Notes under the pieces: generated by a model | Database searches by the model: none | Told to the model about the DNA's origin: nothing | Seen by the model: the letters and a program-made list of their open reading frames with translations, nothing else | Assembly (NCBI RefSeq): GCF_019991125.1 | Contig: NZ_JAGENB010000008.1 | Location: forward strand, 62,001-126,000 | Origin: Phyllobacterium calauticae | Lineage (GTDB): Bacteria; Pseudomonadota; Alphaproteobacteria; Rhizobiales; Rhizobiaceae | Direction of reading: 5' to 3' | Length of the DNA: 64,000 nt | Part shown: positions 28,846-37,150 of the stretch, in pieces | How the letters are laid out: each line of letters starts with the position of its first letter | Position numbering within the stretch: position 1 is the first letter of the stretch | Program-made: the position numbers and the translations under genes

Positions 28846-30138
28846 TCACACAGGAAACAGGGTGTACCGGACGACAAACAGGATCGCCACGAGCCATGTT
28901 GCCAGATGCACGTCCTTGACCCGGCCGGTGAACGTCTTGATCACGACGTAGCTGATGAAGCCGAAGGCAAGACCGTTGGCGATCGAGTAGGTGAACGGGA
29001 TCATCAGCGCGGTCAGTGCCGCCGGGGTTGCCTCGGTCACATCACCCCATTCGATGTCGGTGAGTTCACGCATCATCAGGCCGGCGACGTAGAGCAAGGC
29101 GGGTGCCGTGGCATAACCCGGAACGGAACCGGCCAGCGGCGAGATGAACAGGGCCGCCAGGAACAGGACGGCAATGGTGAGTGCCGTCAATCCGGTCCGA
29201 CCGCCGGCCTGAACGCCCGATGCGCTTTCGACATAGGCGGTGGTGCTGCTGGTGCCCAGCAGCGAACCGGCCACGATGGCGGTGCTGTCGGCAAACAGGG
29301 CGCGTCCGAGACGGTTGGGTTTCCCCTCCTCGATCAGGCCGGCACGCTTGCTCACGCCGATCAGCGTTCCCGTGGCATCGAACACCTCGACCAGCACGAA
29401 CACCAGGATCACCTGCAGCAGGCCCGTATGCAGGGCGCCCATGATATCGAGCTGCAGGAATGTCGGCGCCAGGCTCGGCGGGGCGGAAAACACACCCTTG
29501 AACTCGCTGGCGCCCACGGCCATCGACAGGACGGTGACCACGAGAATGCCGATGAGGATCGCACCGCGCACCTTCAGGGCATCGAGCGCCGCGATGATGA
29601 AGAAGCCCAGCATGGCGAACAGGGCGGGCGTGCTGCCGAGATGGCCCAGACCGATGAAGGTGGCGGGGTTGGCGACGATGATCCCGGAATTCTTCAGCGC
29701 GATGAAGGCAAGGAAGAGGCCGATGCCCGCCGCAATGGAACTGCGCAGCGATTTGGGAATGCCGGCAACAAGCCAGCTGCGCACGCCCGTAACGGTGAGC
29801 AGGATGAAAATACATCCGGAAATGAAAACGGCACCCAGCGCCTGCTGCCAGCTGAAGCCCATCGCCGCCACGACCGTGAAGGCGAAGAAGGCATTGAGGC
29901 CCATGCCCGGCGCCATGCCGATGGGCCAGTTGGCGACAAGCGCCATGACCAGCGATCCGACCGCCGCGGCGATACAGGTGGCGACAAAGATGGCATTGCG
30001 GTCCATTCCCGTCGATGACAAAATCTCCGGATTGACGAAGATGATGTACGACATCGTCAGGAACGTCGTCAGTCCCGCGAGCATTTCGATGCGTGCGGAT
30101 GTGTTGTGTTCTCGTAGCTTGAAAAGCTTTTCGAGCAT
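28846..30138 (-). CDS. NCS2 family purine permease (AzgA/PbuG type)
   Basis: Inner-membrane nucleobase:cation symporter of 430 residues with 12-14 hydrophobic segments. It carries AzgA-branch motifs: LAGLTTFLTMSYIIFVNPEIL, PGMGLNAFFAFTVV, FVLVEVFDATGTLIG and GTSSTTAYVESASGVQAGGRTGL. Relatives import guanine, hypoxanthine or adenine. It probably forms an operon with the downstream CDA-fold deaminase. GGAGGAATC precedes the ATG. The leader holds a stem that ends just before this ribosome site, suggesting RNA-level control. Confidence 0.9.
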   Translation of the reverse strand: MLEKLFKLREHNTSARIEMLAGLTTFLTMSYIIFVNPEILSSTGMDRNAIFVATCIAAAVGSLVMALVANWPIGMAPGMGLNAFFAFTVVAAMGFSWQQALGAVFISGCIFILLTVTGVRSWLVAGIPKSLRSSIAAGIGLFLAFIALKNSGIIVANPATFIGLGHLGSTPALFAMLGFFIIAALDALKVRGAILIGILVVTVLSMAVGASEFKGVFSAPPSLAPTFLQLDIMGALHTGLLQVILVFVLVEVFDATGTLIGVSKRAGLIEEGKPNRLGRALFADSTAIVAGSLLGTSSTTAYVESASGVQAGGRTGLTALTIAVLFLAALFISPLAGSVPGYATAPALLYVAGLMMRELTDIEWGDVTEATPAALTALMIPFTYSIANGLAFGFISYVVIKTFTGRVKDVHLATWLVAILFVVRYTLFPV

Positions 30139-30199
30139 GATTCCTCCCCCTGGCTCTCGCCGAGTCTCCGGTTGCTGCGTGACCCCCTGGATCGGCGAG
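30139..30199 (-). promoter_or_regulatory. Candidate structured leader of the purine permease gene
   Basis: On the minus strand CTCGCCGA (30199-30192) can pair with TCGGCGAG (30163-30156) around a 28-base loop that contains CCAGGGGG. A second CCAGGGGG follows the stem and forms the start of the Shine-Dalgarno region. Such an 8-bp stem next to the ribosome site upstream of a purine transporter fits a regulatory RNA. I could not match it to a named riboswitch class from memory. Confidence 0.35.
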
Positions 30200-30483
30200 T
30201 CGCATGGCTGCCTGTTTTGAGTTTTCGAACGTCTTCAATCAAGAGAAAACTGGCGCAGCTCCTCCACGGCCAGCCTCTCCTCAGTGCTTCCACTGCGGGG
30301 CTGATAGTGCGTCTTCCGGCGCGGCGATGCTAGGCCATGATTTCCGCAGACATGAGCGAAACAGCTTCAATATTTTATTGATGCCAGCTAAGTTTCGGAT
30401 GGGAAAAGAGGCAGATAGCGGCTGCGGCTATCCCGCTCATCCATAGAAACATTTGCCGCATCCCGCAAGCATCCTGCGCTGAC
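30200..30483. other. Non-coding stretch between permease leader and the ATPase gene
   Basis: About 280 bases with no supported gene. Any promoter for the purine permease should lie here. An A/T-richer patch around 30365-30400 (CAATATTTTATTG, itself a near palindrome) is the most promoter-like part. Confidence 0.5.
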
Positions 30484-31740
30484 TTAACTCAACCACAGGC
30501 TGGACAGCGGCATTGCATGCAGCTTTTCACCGAAGGGCGTTATCCGGTCGTGATCGTGCAGCACGATGCCATGGACGAAGCGGTCGCCGACCGCCTCCTG
30601 CAGCTGGCGCAGCCCGCGCAGATCCTGCTGGCGCACGGTGGCCGCTGCCTTGACCTCGATGCCGATGACCCGGCCGCGCCTGTCCTCGATGACCAGATCG
30701 ACCTCGTCCTGATCCTTGGTGCGGTAATGCGAAAAGGTCAGGCGGCGCTCCGACCACGCCGCCAGCTTGAAGATTTCCGATACGACAAAGCTTTCCAGGA
30801 TGGCGCCGAACCGCGTGCGGTCGCTCAGCACATCGTCGGCATCGGTGTCGCGCAGGGCGCCGAGCAGACCGGTATCGAGAAAATGCAGCTTGGGCGTCTT
30901 GATCAGCCGGGTCAGGCGGTTGGTGGACCAGGGCGGCAAGGTGCGCACCAGGAACAGGCGTTCGAGAATGGCGACATATTTCTGCGCCGTCACGCTGGAA
31001 AGGCCGAGCGCCGCACCGAAACTGGAATGGTTGGTCAGTTGGCCCGCATGTTCGGCCAGCACATCGAGAAGCCGCGGCAGGCGGTCCAGCTGATCGATAT
31101 TGGCGATGTCCCGCACGTCGCGGTCGAGAATGAGGGCAACGTAGTCTTCCAGCCAGGCCTTGCGGCGCGCTGGCGACGACCGGCGCACGACCTCGGGGTA
31201 GCCGCCGCGCAGCACGATATCGCTCAGGGCCTGTCCGGTGACCGGCCGGGCTGCCAGCTGCAGATCGTCCCCGGCAAACAGCCGGTCGAGAAAATTGCCC
31301 GGCGTTCCCGCCAGTTCGCATTGTGCAAACGGCAGCAGCGGGATGACCGCCATGCGTCCCGCGAGGGAATCGGCGATGGCCGGAACCGTGGCGAGATTGG
31401 CCGATCCCGTCAGCAGGAAGCGTCCCGGCTCCTGATCCGTATCGACGCTCTCCTTGATCGCCAGCATCAGTTCCGGCGCGCGCTGCACCTCGTCGATGAC
31501 GGCCCGTTTCAGCCCGCGGATGAAGCCGACCGGATCGGTACGGGCCGCCTGCAGGGTCGCGGCATCGTCCAATGTCAGATACGGCCTGTCGGCACCCGCG
31601 AACTGGCGGGCCAGCGTCGTCTTGCCCGCCTGGCGCGGACCGGCGATCAGCACGACCCGCGTATCCGACAGGGCGGTTGCGACGTGCGGCCCGACGCGTC
31701 TTTCGATCAGGCCATGCTTTTCAGGCGGGGAATCACTCAT
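30484..31740 (-). CDS. AAA ATPase with DUF4143 (archaeal-ATPase-like)
   Basis: Protein of 418 residues with an N-terminal P-loop ATPase: Walker A GPRQAGKTT (34-42), Walker B RAVIDEVQRAPEL, and sensor FLLTGSANL. The C-terminal half is DUF4143, with the nuclease-like pattern ESFVVSEIFKLA, HYRTKDQDEVDLVIED and IGIEVKAAATV (E-D-ExK), resembling PD-(D/E)xK proteins. Such genes are common, often single and probably mobile; their function is not established. It stands alone here between the purine and Ugp-like genes, and its promoter holds two inverted repeats. Confidence 0.85.
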   Translation of the reverse strand: MSDSPPEKHGLIERRVGPHVATALSDTRVVLIAGPRQAGKTTLARQFAGADRPYLTLDDAATLQAARTDPVGFIRGLKRAVIDEVQRAPELMLAIKESVDTDQEPGRFLLTGSANLATVPAIADSLAGRMAVIPLLPFAQCELAGTPGNFLDRLFAGDDLQLAARPVTGQALSDIVLRGGYPEVVRRSSPARRKAWLEDYVALILDRDVRDIANIDQLDRLPRLLDVLAEHAGQLTNHSSFGAALGLSSVTAQKYVAILERLFLVRTLPPWSTNRLTRLIKTPKLHFLDTGLLGALRDTDADDVLSDRTRFGAILESFVVSEIFKLAAWSERRLTFSHYRTKDQDEVDLVIEDRRGRVIGIEVKAAATVRQQDLRGLRQLQEAVGDRFVHGIVLHDHDRITPFGEKLHAMPLSSLWLS

Positions 31741-31751
31741 GCGTCCACTCC

Positions 31752-31793
31752 TAAATCATTTACCGTCTGATTTAAAGCGAATAGACGTCTATT
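31752..31793. promoter_or_regulatory. Two inverted repeats in the DUF4143 gene promoter
   Basis: TAAATCA (31752-31758) and TGATTTA (31768-31774) form a 7-bp inverted repeat starting 12 bases before the ATPase ATG. Next to it AATAGACGTCTATT (31780-31793) is a perfect 14-bp palindrome. Autoregulation or control by an unlinked factor is possible. Confidence 0.45.
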
Positions 31794-31823
31794 TTTAATC
31801 ACATGCGCGCAGCGATGCGATGA

Positions 31824-31863
31824 CGTTCATCGAATTGTCATTGGCTTGAAACGCAGCTGTCAC
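31824..31863 (+). promoter_or_regulatory. Pho-box array upstream of the Ugp-like operon
   Basis: Four 7-mers recur at exactly 11-base spacing: CGTTCAT (31824), TTGTCAT (31835), TTGAAAC (31846) and CTGTCAC (31857). PhoB boxes are CTGTCAT-like 7-mers at 11-base spacing. Two of the four match at 6 of 7 positions and one at 5 of 7. The array is about 100 bases before the first gene of an operon for a phosphodiester-type substrate. Confidence 0.6.
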
Positions 31864-31963
31864 AGACCAAGCCTAAGAAGACCCCGCGCCGGGTCGGGTC
31901 GAAAACGGCTTTCCCCCAGCACCACATGCGCCCCCATTGTTCGATTTTGAAGAGAGATATCCT

Positions 31964-32800
31964 GTGCGGATCATCCAGATCACCGACACTCACCTCAGCC
32001 CTTCCAAGGCCCATTTCAACGCCAACTGGTCACCCCTGGCCCAATGGGTCGCCGAGCAGAAACCGGACCTGGTGGTGCACACGGGCGATCTGTCCATCGA
32101 CGGCGCGGATATCGAGGATGACCTGGCCTTCTCCGCCGGATTGCTGAACGCGCTTCCCGTCAAGGTCCTGAGCCTGCCGGGCAACCACGACATCGGCCAC
32201 ATGCCCGGCAGCCCGCAGCCGGTCAACGCCACGCGCATCGACCGCTGGCGCGAAATGGTCGGACCGGACCGCTGGATTCACGACATGGACGGCTGGCGGC
32301 TGGTCGGTCTCAACAGCCTGATCCTCGGCAATGACAGCCTCGAAGAGGAAGAGCAGTTCGATTGGCTCGAGGACGCGCTTGCCGAAGCGGAGACCCGCCG
32401 CATCGCCCTCTTCGCGCACAAGCCCTTGTTTGTCGACGCGGCCGACGAAGGCGAAACCGGTTACTGGAGCGTTCGCCCTGCGCCACGCAAACGGCTGCTC
32501 GACCTGATCGGGGAATATGATGTGGCCCTGCATGCCAGCGGGCACCTGCACCGCGCCTGGCAGGGCATGCACAACGACACCAGTCTCGTCTGGGCCCCGG
32601 CTTCGTCGTTCGTCGTCGGGGACATGGAGCGGGACATGCCCGGCCAGCGCATTGTCGGCGCAGCGATCCATACGCTGACCGACACGGTTGAAACAGACAT
32701 CGTCGAGATCGGCAGCCTCTCGCGCTTCATCCTCGATGACGTCGTCGAGGAGGTCTATCCGCGTGCACGCATCGCGCAGGCACCGGAGACAGCCGTATGA
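31964..32800 (+). CDS. Cytosolic metallophosphoesterase (GpdQ/CpdA-like phosphodiesterase)
   Basis: Binuclear-metal phosphodiesterase of 278 residues with all five family motifs: DTH near the N terminus, HTGDLS, GNHD, FAHKP and SGHLHRAW. There is no signal peptide, so it acts in the cytosol. I chose the GTG at 31964, which starts the protein at RIIQITDTH as in relatives and has AGAGAG upstream; a TTG at 31937 has no ribosome site. It overlaps the next gene by ATGA. Being first in a Ugp-like transport operon, it probably hydrolyses an imported glycerophosphodiester. Confidence 0.85.
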   Translation: MRIIQITDTHLSPSKAHFNANWSPLAQWVAEQKPDLVVHTGDLSIDGADIEDDLAFSAGLLNALPVKVLSLPGNHDIGHMPGSPQPVNATRIDRWREMVGPDRWIHDMDGWRLVGLNSLILGNDSLEEEEQFDWLEDALAEAETRRIALFAHKPLFVDAADEGETGYWSVRPAPRKRLLDLIGEYDVALHASGHLHRAWQGMHNDTSLVWAPASSFVVGDMERDMPGQRIVGAAIHTLTDTVETDIVEIGSLSRFILDDVVEEVYPRARIAQAPETAV

Positions 32801-33951
32801 GCGCGTTCGCCCTCAGGAACATCTCGAAATCCTACGGCACGAACAGCATCCTGAACGATGTCAGCATCGAAGCGGAAGACGGCGAGTTCATAGCGCTCGT
32901 CGGGCCATCGGGCTGCGGCAAGAGCACCTTGCTGCGCATTGCCGCCGGTCTTGACCATGGCGATGCCGGCAGCATCTGGATGGGCGACCGCGAAATCACG
33001 GCGGAGCACCCGGCCGACCGCAATGTGGCGATGGTGTTCCAGTCCTATGCGCTCTATCCGCACCTGACCGCCGAGCAGAACATTGCCGTGCCGCTGGCCA
33101 TGCGCACGCTTTCCACCCTGCAGCGCATGCCGTTGCTTGGCCGCTTCATCGCGGGCAGAAGCGCCGCGCAGGCGGCAATCAAACAGCAGGTGCTCGCCAC
33201 GGCGACCAGCCTCAAGATCGATCACCTGCTTGACCGCAAGCCGGGACAGATGTCCGGCGGCCAGCGTCAGCGGGTGGCCCTCGCCCGGGCATTGGTACGC
33301 CAGCCCGGCGTGTTCCTGATGGACGAGCCGCTTTCCAATCTCGATGCCAATCTGCGCGTGCATACCCGCGCTGAAATCGTCGACCTGCACCGGCGCACCG
33401 GCGTGCCGACCATTTACGTCACGCATGACCAGTCCGAGGCCCTCAGCATGGCTGACCGGGTCGCCGTGATGATGGGCGGCAAGGTCTTGCAGTTCGCCTC
33501 GCCCGCCGAGATCTATGACGATCCGCGCCATGTCGAGGTGGCAAAATTCGTCGGCAGCCCGCGCATCAACATCATCGATGCCGTGACCGCGGACAATGGC
33601 ACGGTGTTCTTCAGCGGCAAGGCCGTGGTCGACGGCATCACCGGTCCGGTCGGCACCCCGGTCCAGCTCGCAATCCGGCCGGAGCGCATCAGGCTGAGGC
33701 CGCAGGGCACCAAGGGCATTGCCGCCACCGTCACCCGGCTGGAGTTCCTCGGCTCGGAAGTGCTGGTGACAACGCAGGCCGATGGCGCCGGGGACGGCAT
33801 TGTCATCAAGGCCGCCCCGGCCGACGTTACCCATCTGGGTATGGGATCGCCGATCACGCTCGAGATCGACAGGGATGCCTGCCTCGTCTTCGGGCAGGAC
33901 GGGCTGCGTGTGCCGCTGCGGGCAACGGCAAGGGTTGCCGTCGATGCATGA
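32797..33951 (+). CDS. ugpC: ABC transporter ATP-binding protein (UgpC/MalK family)
   Basis: ATPase subunit of 384 residues for a CUT1-type importer: Walker A GPSGCGKS (36-43), Q-loop FQSYALYP (81-88), signature MSGGQRQRVALARAL (152-166), Walker B VFLMDEP, H-loop THDQSEA, and a C-terminal TOBE/MalK regulatory domain from about residue 240. Between Q-loop and signature there is an extra segment of about 20 residues (around 103-125) not found in typical UgpC. It overlaps the phosphoesterase gene by 4 bases and the first permease by 8. The symbol reflects family and context; the substrate is inferred. Confidence 0.85.
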   Translation: MSAFALRNISKSYGTNSILNDVSIEAEDGEFIALVGPSGCGKSTLLRIAAGLDHGDAGSIWMGDREITAEHPADRNVAMVFQSYALYPHLTAEQNIAVPLAMRTLSTLQRMPLLGRFIAGRSAAQAAIKQQVLATATSLKIDHLLDRKPGQMSGGQRQRVALARALVRQPGVFLMDEPLSNLDANLRVHTRAEIVDLHRRTGVPTIYVTHDQSEALSMADRVAVMMGGKVLQFASPAEIYDDPRHVEVAKFVGSPRINIIDAVTADNGTVFFSGKAVVDGITGPVGTPVQLAIRPERIRLRPQGTKGIAATVTRLEFLGSEVLVTTQADGAGDGIVIKAAPADVTHLGMGSPITLEIDRDACLVFGQDGLRVPLRATARVAVDA

Positions 33952-34888
33952 GACCGCGATACCCAATCTTCTTCCCGCCGCCCGGACCACCGCCCGGCAG
34001 GCAGCCATCCGCGCCGCCAAACGCGAAGAGCGCGTGGCCTGGCAGCTGGCCGCACCGGCAATCCTGCTCATCATCGTCCTGATATTGCTGCCGACACTCG
34101 CCGTCTTTGTCTTCAGCCTGACCAATTATGAGCTCGGCTATGATGACTTCCAGTTCATCGGCCTCGACAATTACATCGAGCTCTTCGCCGACCGGACGTT
34201 CCTCATCTCGCTGAAGAACACCGCCGTCTATACGGCCATCGTCACGCCCTTTTCCGTGTTCATCGGCCTTGGCGTCGCCCTCCTCATCGAGAGCGAGACG
34301 CGCGGCCGCGCCTTCTTCCGCACCGTGTACTTCCTGCCCGTCGCATCGCTGCTGGTGGCCATGGCCACGGTGTTCCAGTACCTGCTGCACCCGACCATCG
34401 GCCCGGTCAACGCCATGCTGTCCATGCTTGGCATTGCCGGTCCCAACTGGCTCGGCAGCAGCAGCACGGTGCTGATCAGCTTGGCGATCATCGGCATCTG
34501 GCAGTCGGTCGGTTTCAACATGGTGCTGTTTCTCGCGGGCCTGACCGCCATCCCGCGCGAACTTTATGCCGCGGCGGAAGTGGATGGCGCCAAGGGCAGC
34601 TGGGAGCGCTTCCGGCTTGTCACCTGGCCGATGCTCGGACCGACCACCCTGTTCGTCGCCACGATCAGCGTGATCAATGCGGTCAAGGTGTTCGAGACGG
34701 TCAAGACGCTGACCGAGGGCGGCCCGAACAAGGCTTCGGAAGTGCTTCTGTGGACCATCTATCAGGAGGGCTTCGTCTATCTGCGCGTCGGCTACGCCTC
34801 GGCCATGACCGTCATCTTCCTCGCTTTCCTCATCGTGCTGATGCTCGTCCAATACCGGGTTCTCGACAGACGGGTGCACTACACATGA
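33944..34888 (+). CDS. ugpA: ABC transporter permease (UgpA-like)
   Basis: Inner-membrane permease of 314 residues with six to seven hydrophobic segments and the binding-protein-dependent transport motif EAA (AAAEVDGAKGSWERFRLVTWPMLGP) in a cytoplasmic loop. The first membrane segment follows a charged N terminus (residues 1-30). I chose the ATG at 33944 with AAGGG upstream, giving an 8-base overlap with the ATPase gene. It pairs with the next gene to form the CUT1-type channel. Confidence 0.83.
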   Translation: MHETAIPNLLPAARTTARQAAIRAAKREERVAWQLAAPAILLIIVLILLPTLAVFVFSLTNYELGYDDFQFIGLDNYIELFADRTFLISLKNTAVYTAIVTPFSVFIGLGVALLIESETRGRAFFRTVYFLPVASLLVAMATVFQYLLHPTIGPVNAMLSMLGIAGPNWLGSSSTVLISLAIIGIWQSVGFNMVLFLAGLTAIPRELYAAAEVDGAKGSWERFRLVTWPMLGPTTLFVATISVINAVKVFETVKTLTEGGPNKASEVLLWTIYQEGFVYLRVGYASAMTVIFLAFLIVLMLVQYRVLDRRVHYT

Positions 34889-35721
34889 AAAACACCGCCC
34901 TCTTCTCCATGCGCAACCTGCGCCTCGGCGTCCTGTCCGCCGGTGCGCTCGTCTTCCTGGCGCCCTATATCTGGATGATTTCCACGGCGGCGAAATCCCG
35001 CGAGGAAATCTTTTCCTCCTCTCTCACCCTTTTGCCGCAGCATTGGGCGCTGTGGGAAAACCTTGCCAAGGCGCTCACCCGGGTGCCGATGGGCCAGCTC
35101 CTGTGGAACGGGCTTGTGGTCTGCGGCCTGATCTTCTTCTTCCAGGTGGTCATCGCCATTCCCTGCGCCTATGCCATGGCCAAGCTGAAATTCCGTGCCG
35201 CCCGCACGATGATGACGCTTGTCATGCTCGGGCTGCTCATCCCCATTCATGCCACTGCCCTGCCCATCTACGTCGCCCTGAACAAGGCCGGCATGCTCAA
35301 CAGCTATTTTGCCCTGTCCGCACCATTTTTCATCTCGGTCTTCGGCATCTTCCTGTTCCTGCAGTTTTTCCGCGCCATGCCGGACGACCTGATCTCGGCT
35401 GCCCGGCTGGACGGCATGTCGGAGCTTGCCATCGTCAACCGGGTGATCGTTCCCAATGCCTGGCCGGCCGTCACCGCCTTTGCGATCTTCTCCGTGGTGG
35501 CGCACTGGAACGACCTGTTCTGGCCGCTCATCGTCATCACCGGCAGCGAACGGGCGACACCGCCTTTGGGCCTCCTGTTCTTCCGCGCCGCCGAAGCCGG
35601 CGACGACTACGGCGCGCTGATGGCCGCAACCCTCATCATCACCCTGCCGCTCGTTGCAGCCTTCCTGCTGGCGCAGCGGCGTTTCATCGAAGGCATCACC
35701 CTCACCGGCCTCAAAGGCTGA
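34885..35721 (+). CDS. ugpE: ABC transporter permease (UgpE-like)
   Basis: Second inner-membrane permease, 278 residues, six hydrophobic segments, with the EAA loop SAARLDGMSELAIVNRVIVPNAWPA and the typical C-terminal RRFIEGITLTGLKG that marks sugar/glycerophosphate permeases of the MalG branch. The ATG at 34885 overlaps the preceding stop as ATGA, so both permeases are co-translated. The binding-protein gene follows after 25 bases. Confidence 0.85.
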   Translation: MKNTALFSMRNLRLGVLSAGALVFLAPYIWMISTAAKSREEIFSSSLTLLPQHWALWENLAKALTRVPMGQLLWNGLVVCGLIFFFQVVIAIPCAYAMAKLKFRAARTMMTLVMLGLLIPIHATALPIYVALNKAGMLNSYFALSAPFFISVFGIFLFLQFFRAMPDDLISAARLDGMSELAIVNRVIVPNAWPAVTAFAIFSVVAHWNDLFWPLIVITGSERATPPLGLLFFRAAEAGDDYGALMAATLIITLPLVAAFLLAQRRFIEGITLTGLKG

Positions 35722-35746
35722 CCGTTCCCAAGACCAGGAGATAACA

Positions 35747-37012
35747 ATGAGCTTCTTCCGAAAGACGATTGCGGCAGCCGCGATCGCCACCGCGTTCAGT
35801 GTTCCCGCTTTCGCGGAGACCACCCTGAACGTGCATTACCCGATGCCCGGCTTCTTCAAGGATGTGATGGATGTCATCTCCAAGAAGTTCATGGAGGAAA
35901 ACCCCGATATCAAGATCAGCTTCGTCAGCCCCTCGGCCACCTATGAGGAAGGCATCCAGACGATCCTGCGGCAGGCGGGAACCGCCGAAATGCCCGATAT
36001 CACCTTCATCGGCCTCAACCGCCTGCGCATGATTGCCGAGCGCGGCGTCAATGTCGACATGAAGCCGCTGATCGCCAAGGAGCCTGATATGGCGGCCCAG
36101 GGCTTCAGCGACAACATCCTTCGCCTCGCGAAGGTCGGCGACCAGCAGGTCGGCCTTGCCTTCGCCACCTCCAACCCGATCATGTACTACAATGCCGACC
36201 TGATCCGGCAGGCGGGCGGCAATCCCGACCAGCCGCCGAAGACCTGGGACGAGGTCATTGCCCTGGGTGCCAAGGTCAAGGCGCTCGGCAACGGCAATGA
36301 AGGCATCGACTTCCGCTGGCAGGGCGATGACTGGATGTTCTCCGCCCTGCTGTTCGGCGCCGGCGGCACCATGCTTTCGCCGGATGAAAGGAAAGTCGCC
36401 TTCAACGGCCCGGAAGGCATCGCCGCCTTCAACCTCGTCAGCCGTCTGGTCAAGGAGGGCGGCATGCCTGTCCTGACCAAGCAGGCGGGTGAACAGGCCT
36501 TCGTTGCCGGCAAGGTGGGCTTTGCCTTCCAGACCACGGGCGCGCTGCGCAACACGATCAAGAATGTCGGCACGAAGTTCGACCTGCGCACCGGCCCGCT
36601 GCCGCTGCTCAATCCGGAAAAGGGTCATCTGCCCACGGGCGGCAATGCCGTCGTCATCCTGACCAAGGATACCGCCAAGCAGCAGGCCGCATGGAAATTC
36701 GCCAAGTTCGCCGCCGGTCCCTACGGCGCTTCCGTGGTGGTTCCCGGCACCGGCTATGTGCCGAACAACGAACTTGCAGCAAAGTCGCCGGACTATCTCG
36801 CCGATTTCTACAAGCAGAACCCGCTGTTCCAGGCCGGTCTCAACCAGATGAACCGCATGATCCCCTGGTATGCCTTCCCCGGCACCAATGGCGTCAAGGT
36901 GACCCAGACCATCGTCGACAACCTCTCGCGGGTCGTCGAACAGTCGGCCGCACCGCAGGAAGCCCTGAACAACGCGGCCGACGAGGTCCAGAAGCTTCTG
37001 CCGCGCCGCTGA
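35747..37012 (+). CDS. ugpB: ABC transporter substrate-binding protein (UgpB-like)
   Basis: Periplasmic binding protein of 421 residues, cluster 1 (CUT1). The signal peptide ends near AFA (residues 21-23), and internal motifs include PMYYNADLIRQAGGNPDQPPKTWDEV-like text (starting IMYYNADL) that is typical of UgpB-type proteins. AGGAG lies 8 bases before the ATG at 35747. It closes the operon phosphoesterase-ATPase-permease-permease-binding protein. With a Pho-box upstream and a phosphodiesterase inside the operon, a glycerophosphodiester or sn-glycerol-3-phosphate is the likeliest ligand. Confidence 0.85.
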   Translation: MSFFRKTIAAAAIATAFSVPAFAETTLNVHYPMPGFFKDVMDVISKKFMEENPDIKISFVSPSATYEEGIQTILRQAGTAEMPDITFIGLNRLRMIAERGVNVDMKPLIAKEPDMAAQGFSDNILRLAKVGDQQVGLAFATSNPIMYYNADLIRQAGGNPDQPPKTWDEVIALGAKVKALGNGNEGIDFRWQGDDWMFSALLFGAGGTMLSPDERKVAFNGPEGIAAFNLVSRLVKEGGMPVLTKQAGEQAFVAGKVGFAFQTTGALRNTIKNVGTKFDLRTGPLPLLNPEKGHLPTGGNAVVILTKDTAKQQAAWKFAKFAAGPYGASVVVPGTGYVPNNELAAKSPDYLADFYKQNPLFQAGLNQMNRMIPWYAFPGTNGVKVTQTIVDNLSRVVEQSAAPQEALNNAADEVQKLLPRR

Positions 37013-37027
37013 CACCGGCTCGATCAA

Positions 37028-37065
37028 GGACAGGCGCCCTGCCCGCCGGGACAAGGCGCCTGTCC
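37028..37065 (+). terminator. Hairpin after the Ugp-like operon
   Basis: GGACAGGCGCC (37028-37038) and GGCGCCTGTCC (37055-37065) form a perfect 11-bp stem 16 bases after the last stop. There is no clear T run, so it may be a transcript-end stabiliser or a Rho-linked terminator. Confidence 0.5.
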
Positions 37066-37150
37066 GCATCACACGCATTTGCCAACTTGGTATAACGGTT
37101 TTGCAATGGTTTGAGACTATGACCATCAGGGACAACCACCGGCTTGAAAT

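Noticed and set aside
30139-30199. Guanidine or classical purine riboswitch upstream of the permease
   Set aside because: I did not find the ACGR loops or ACGGUC-type cores of guanidine classes, nor the conserved core of the xpt-type purine aptamer. I kept only the general claim of a structured leader.
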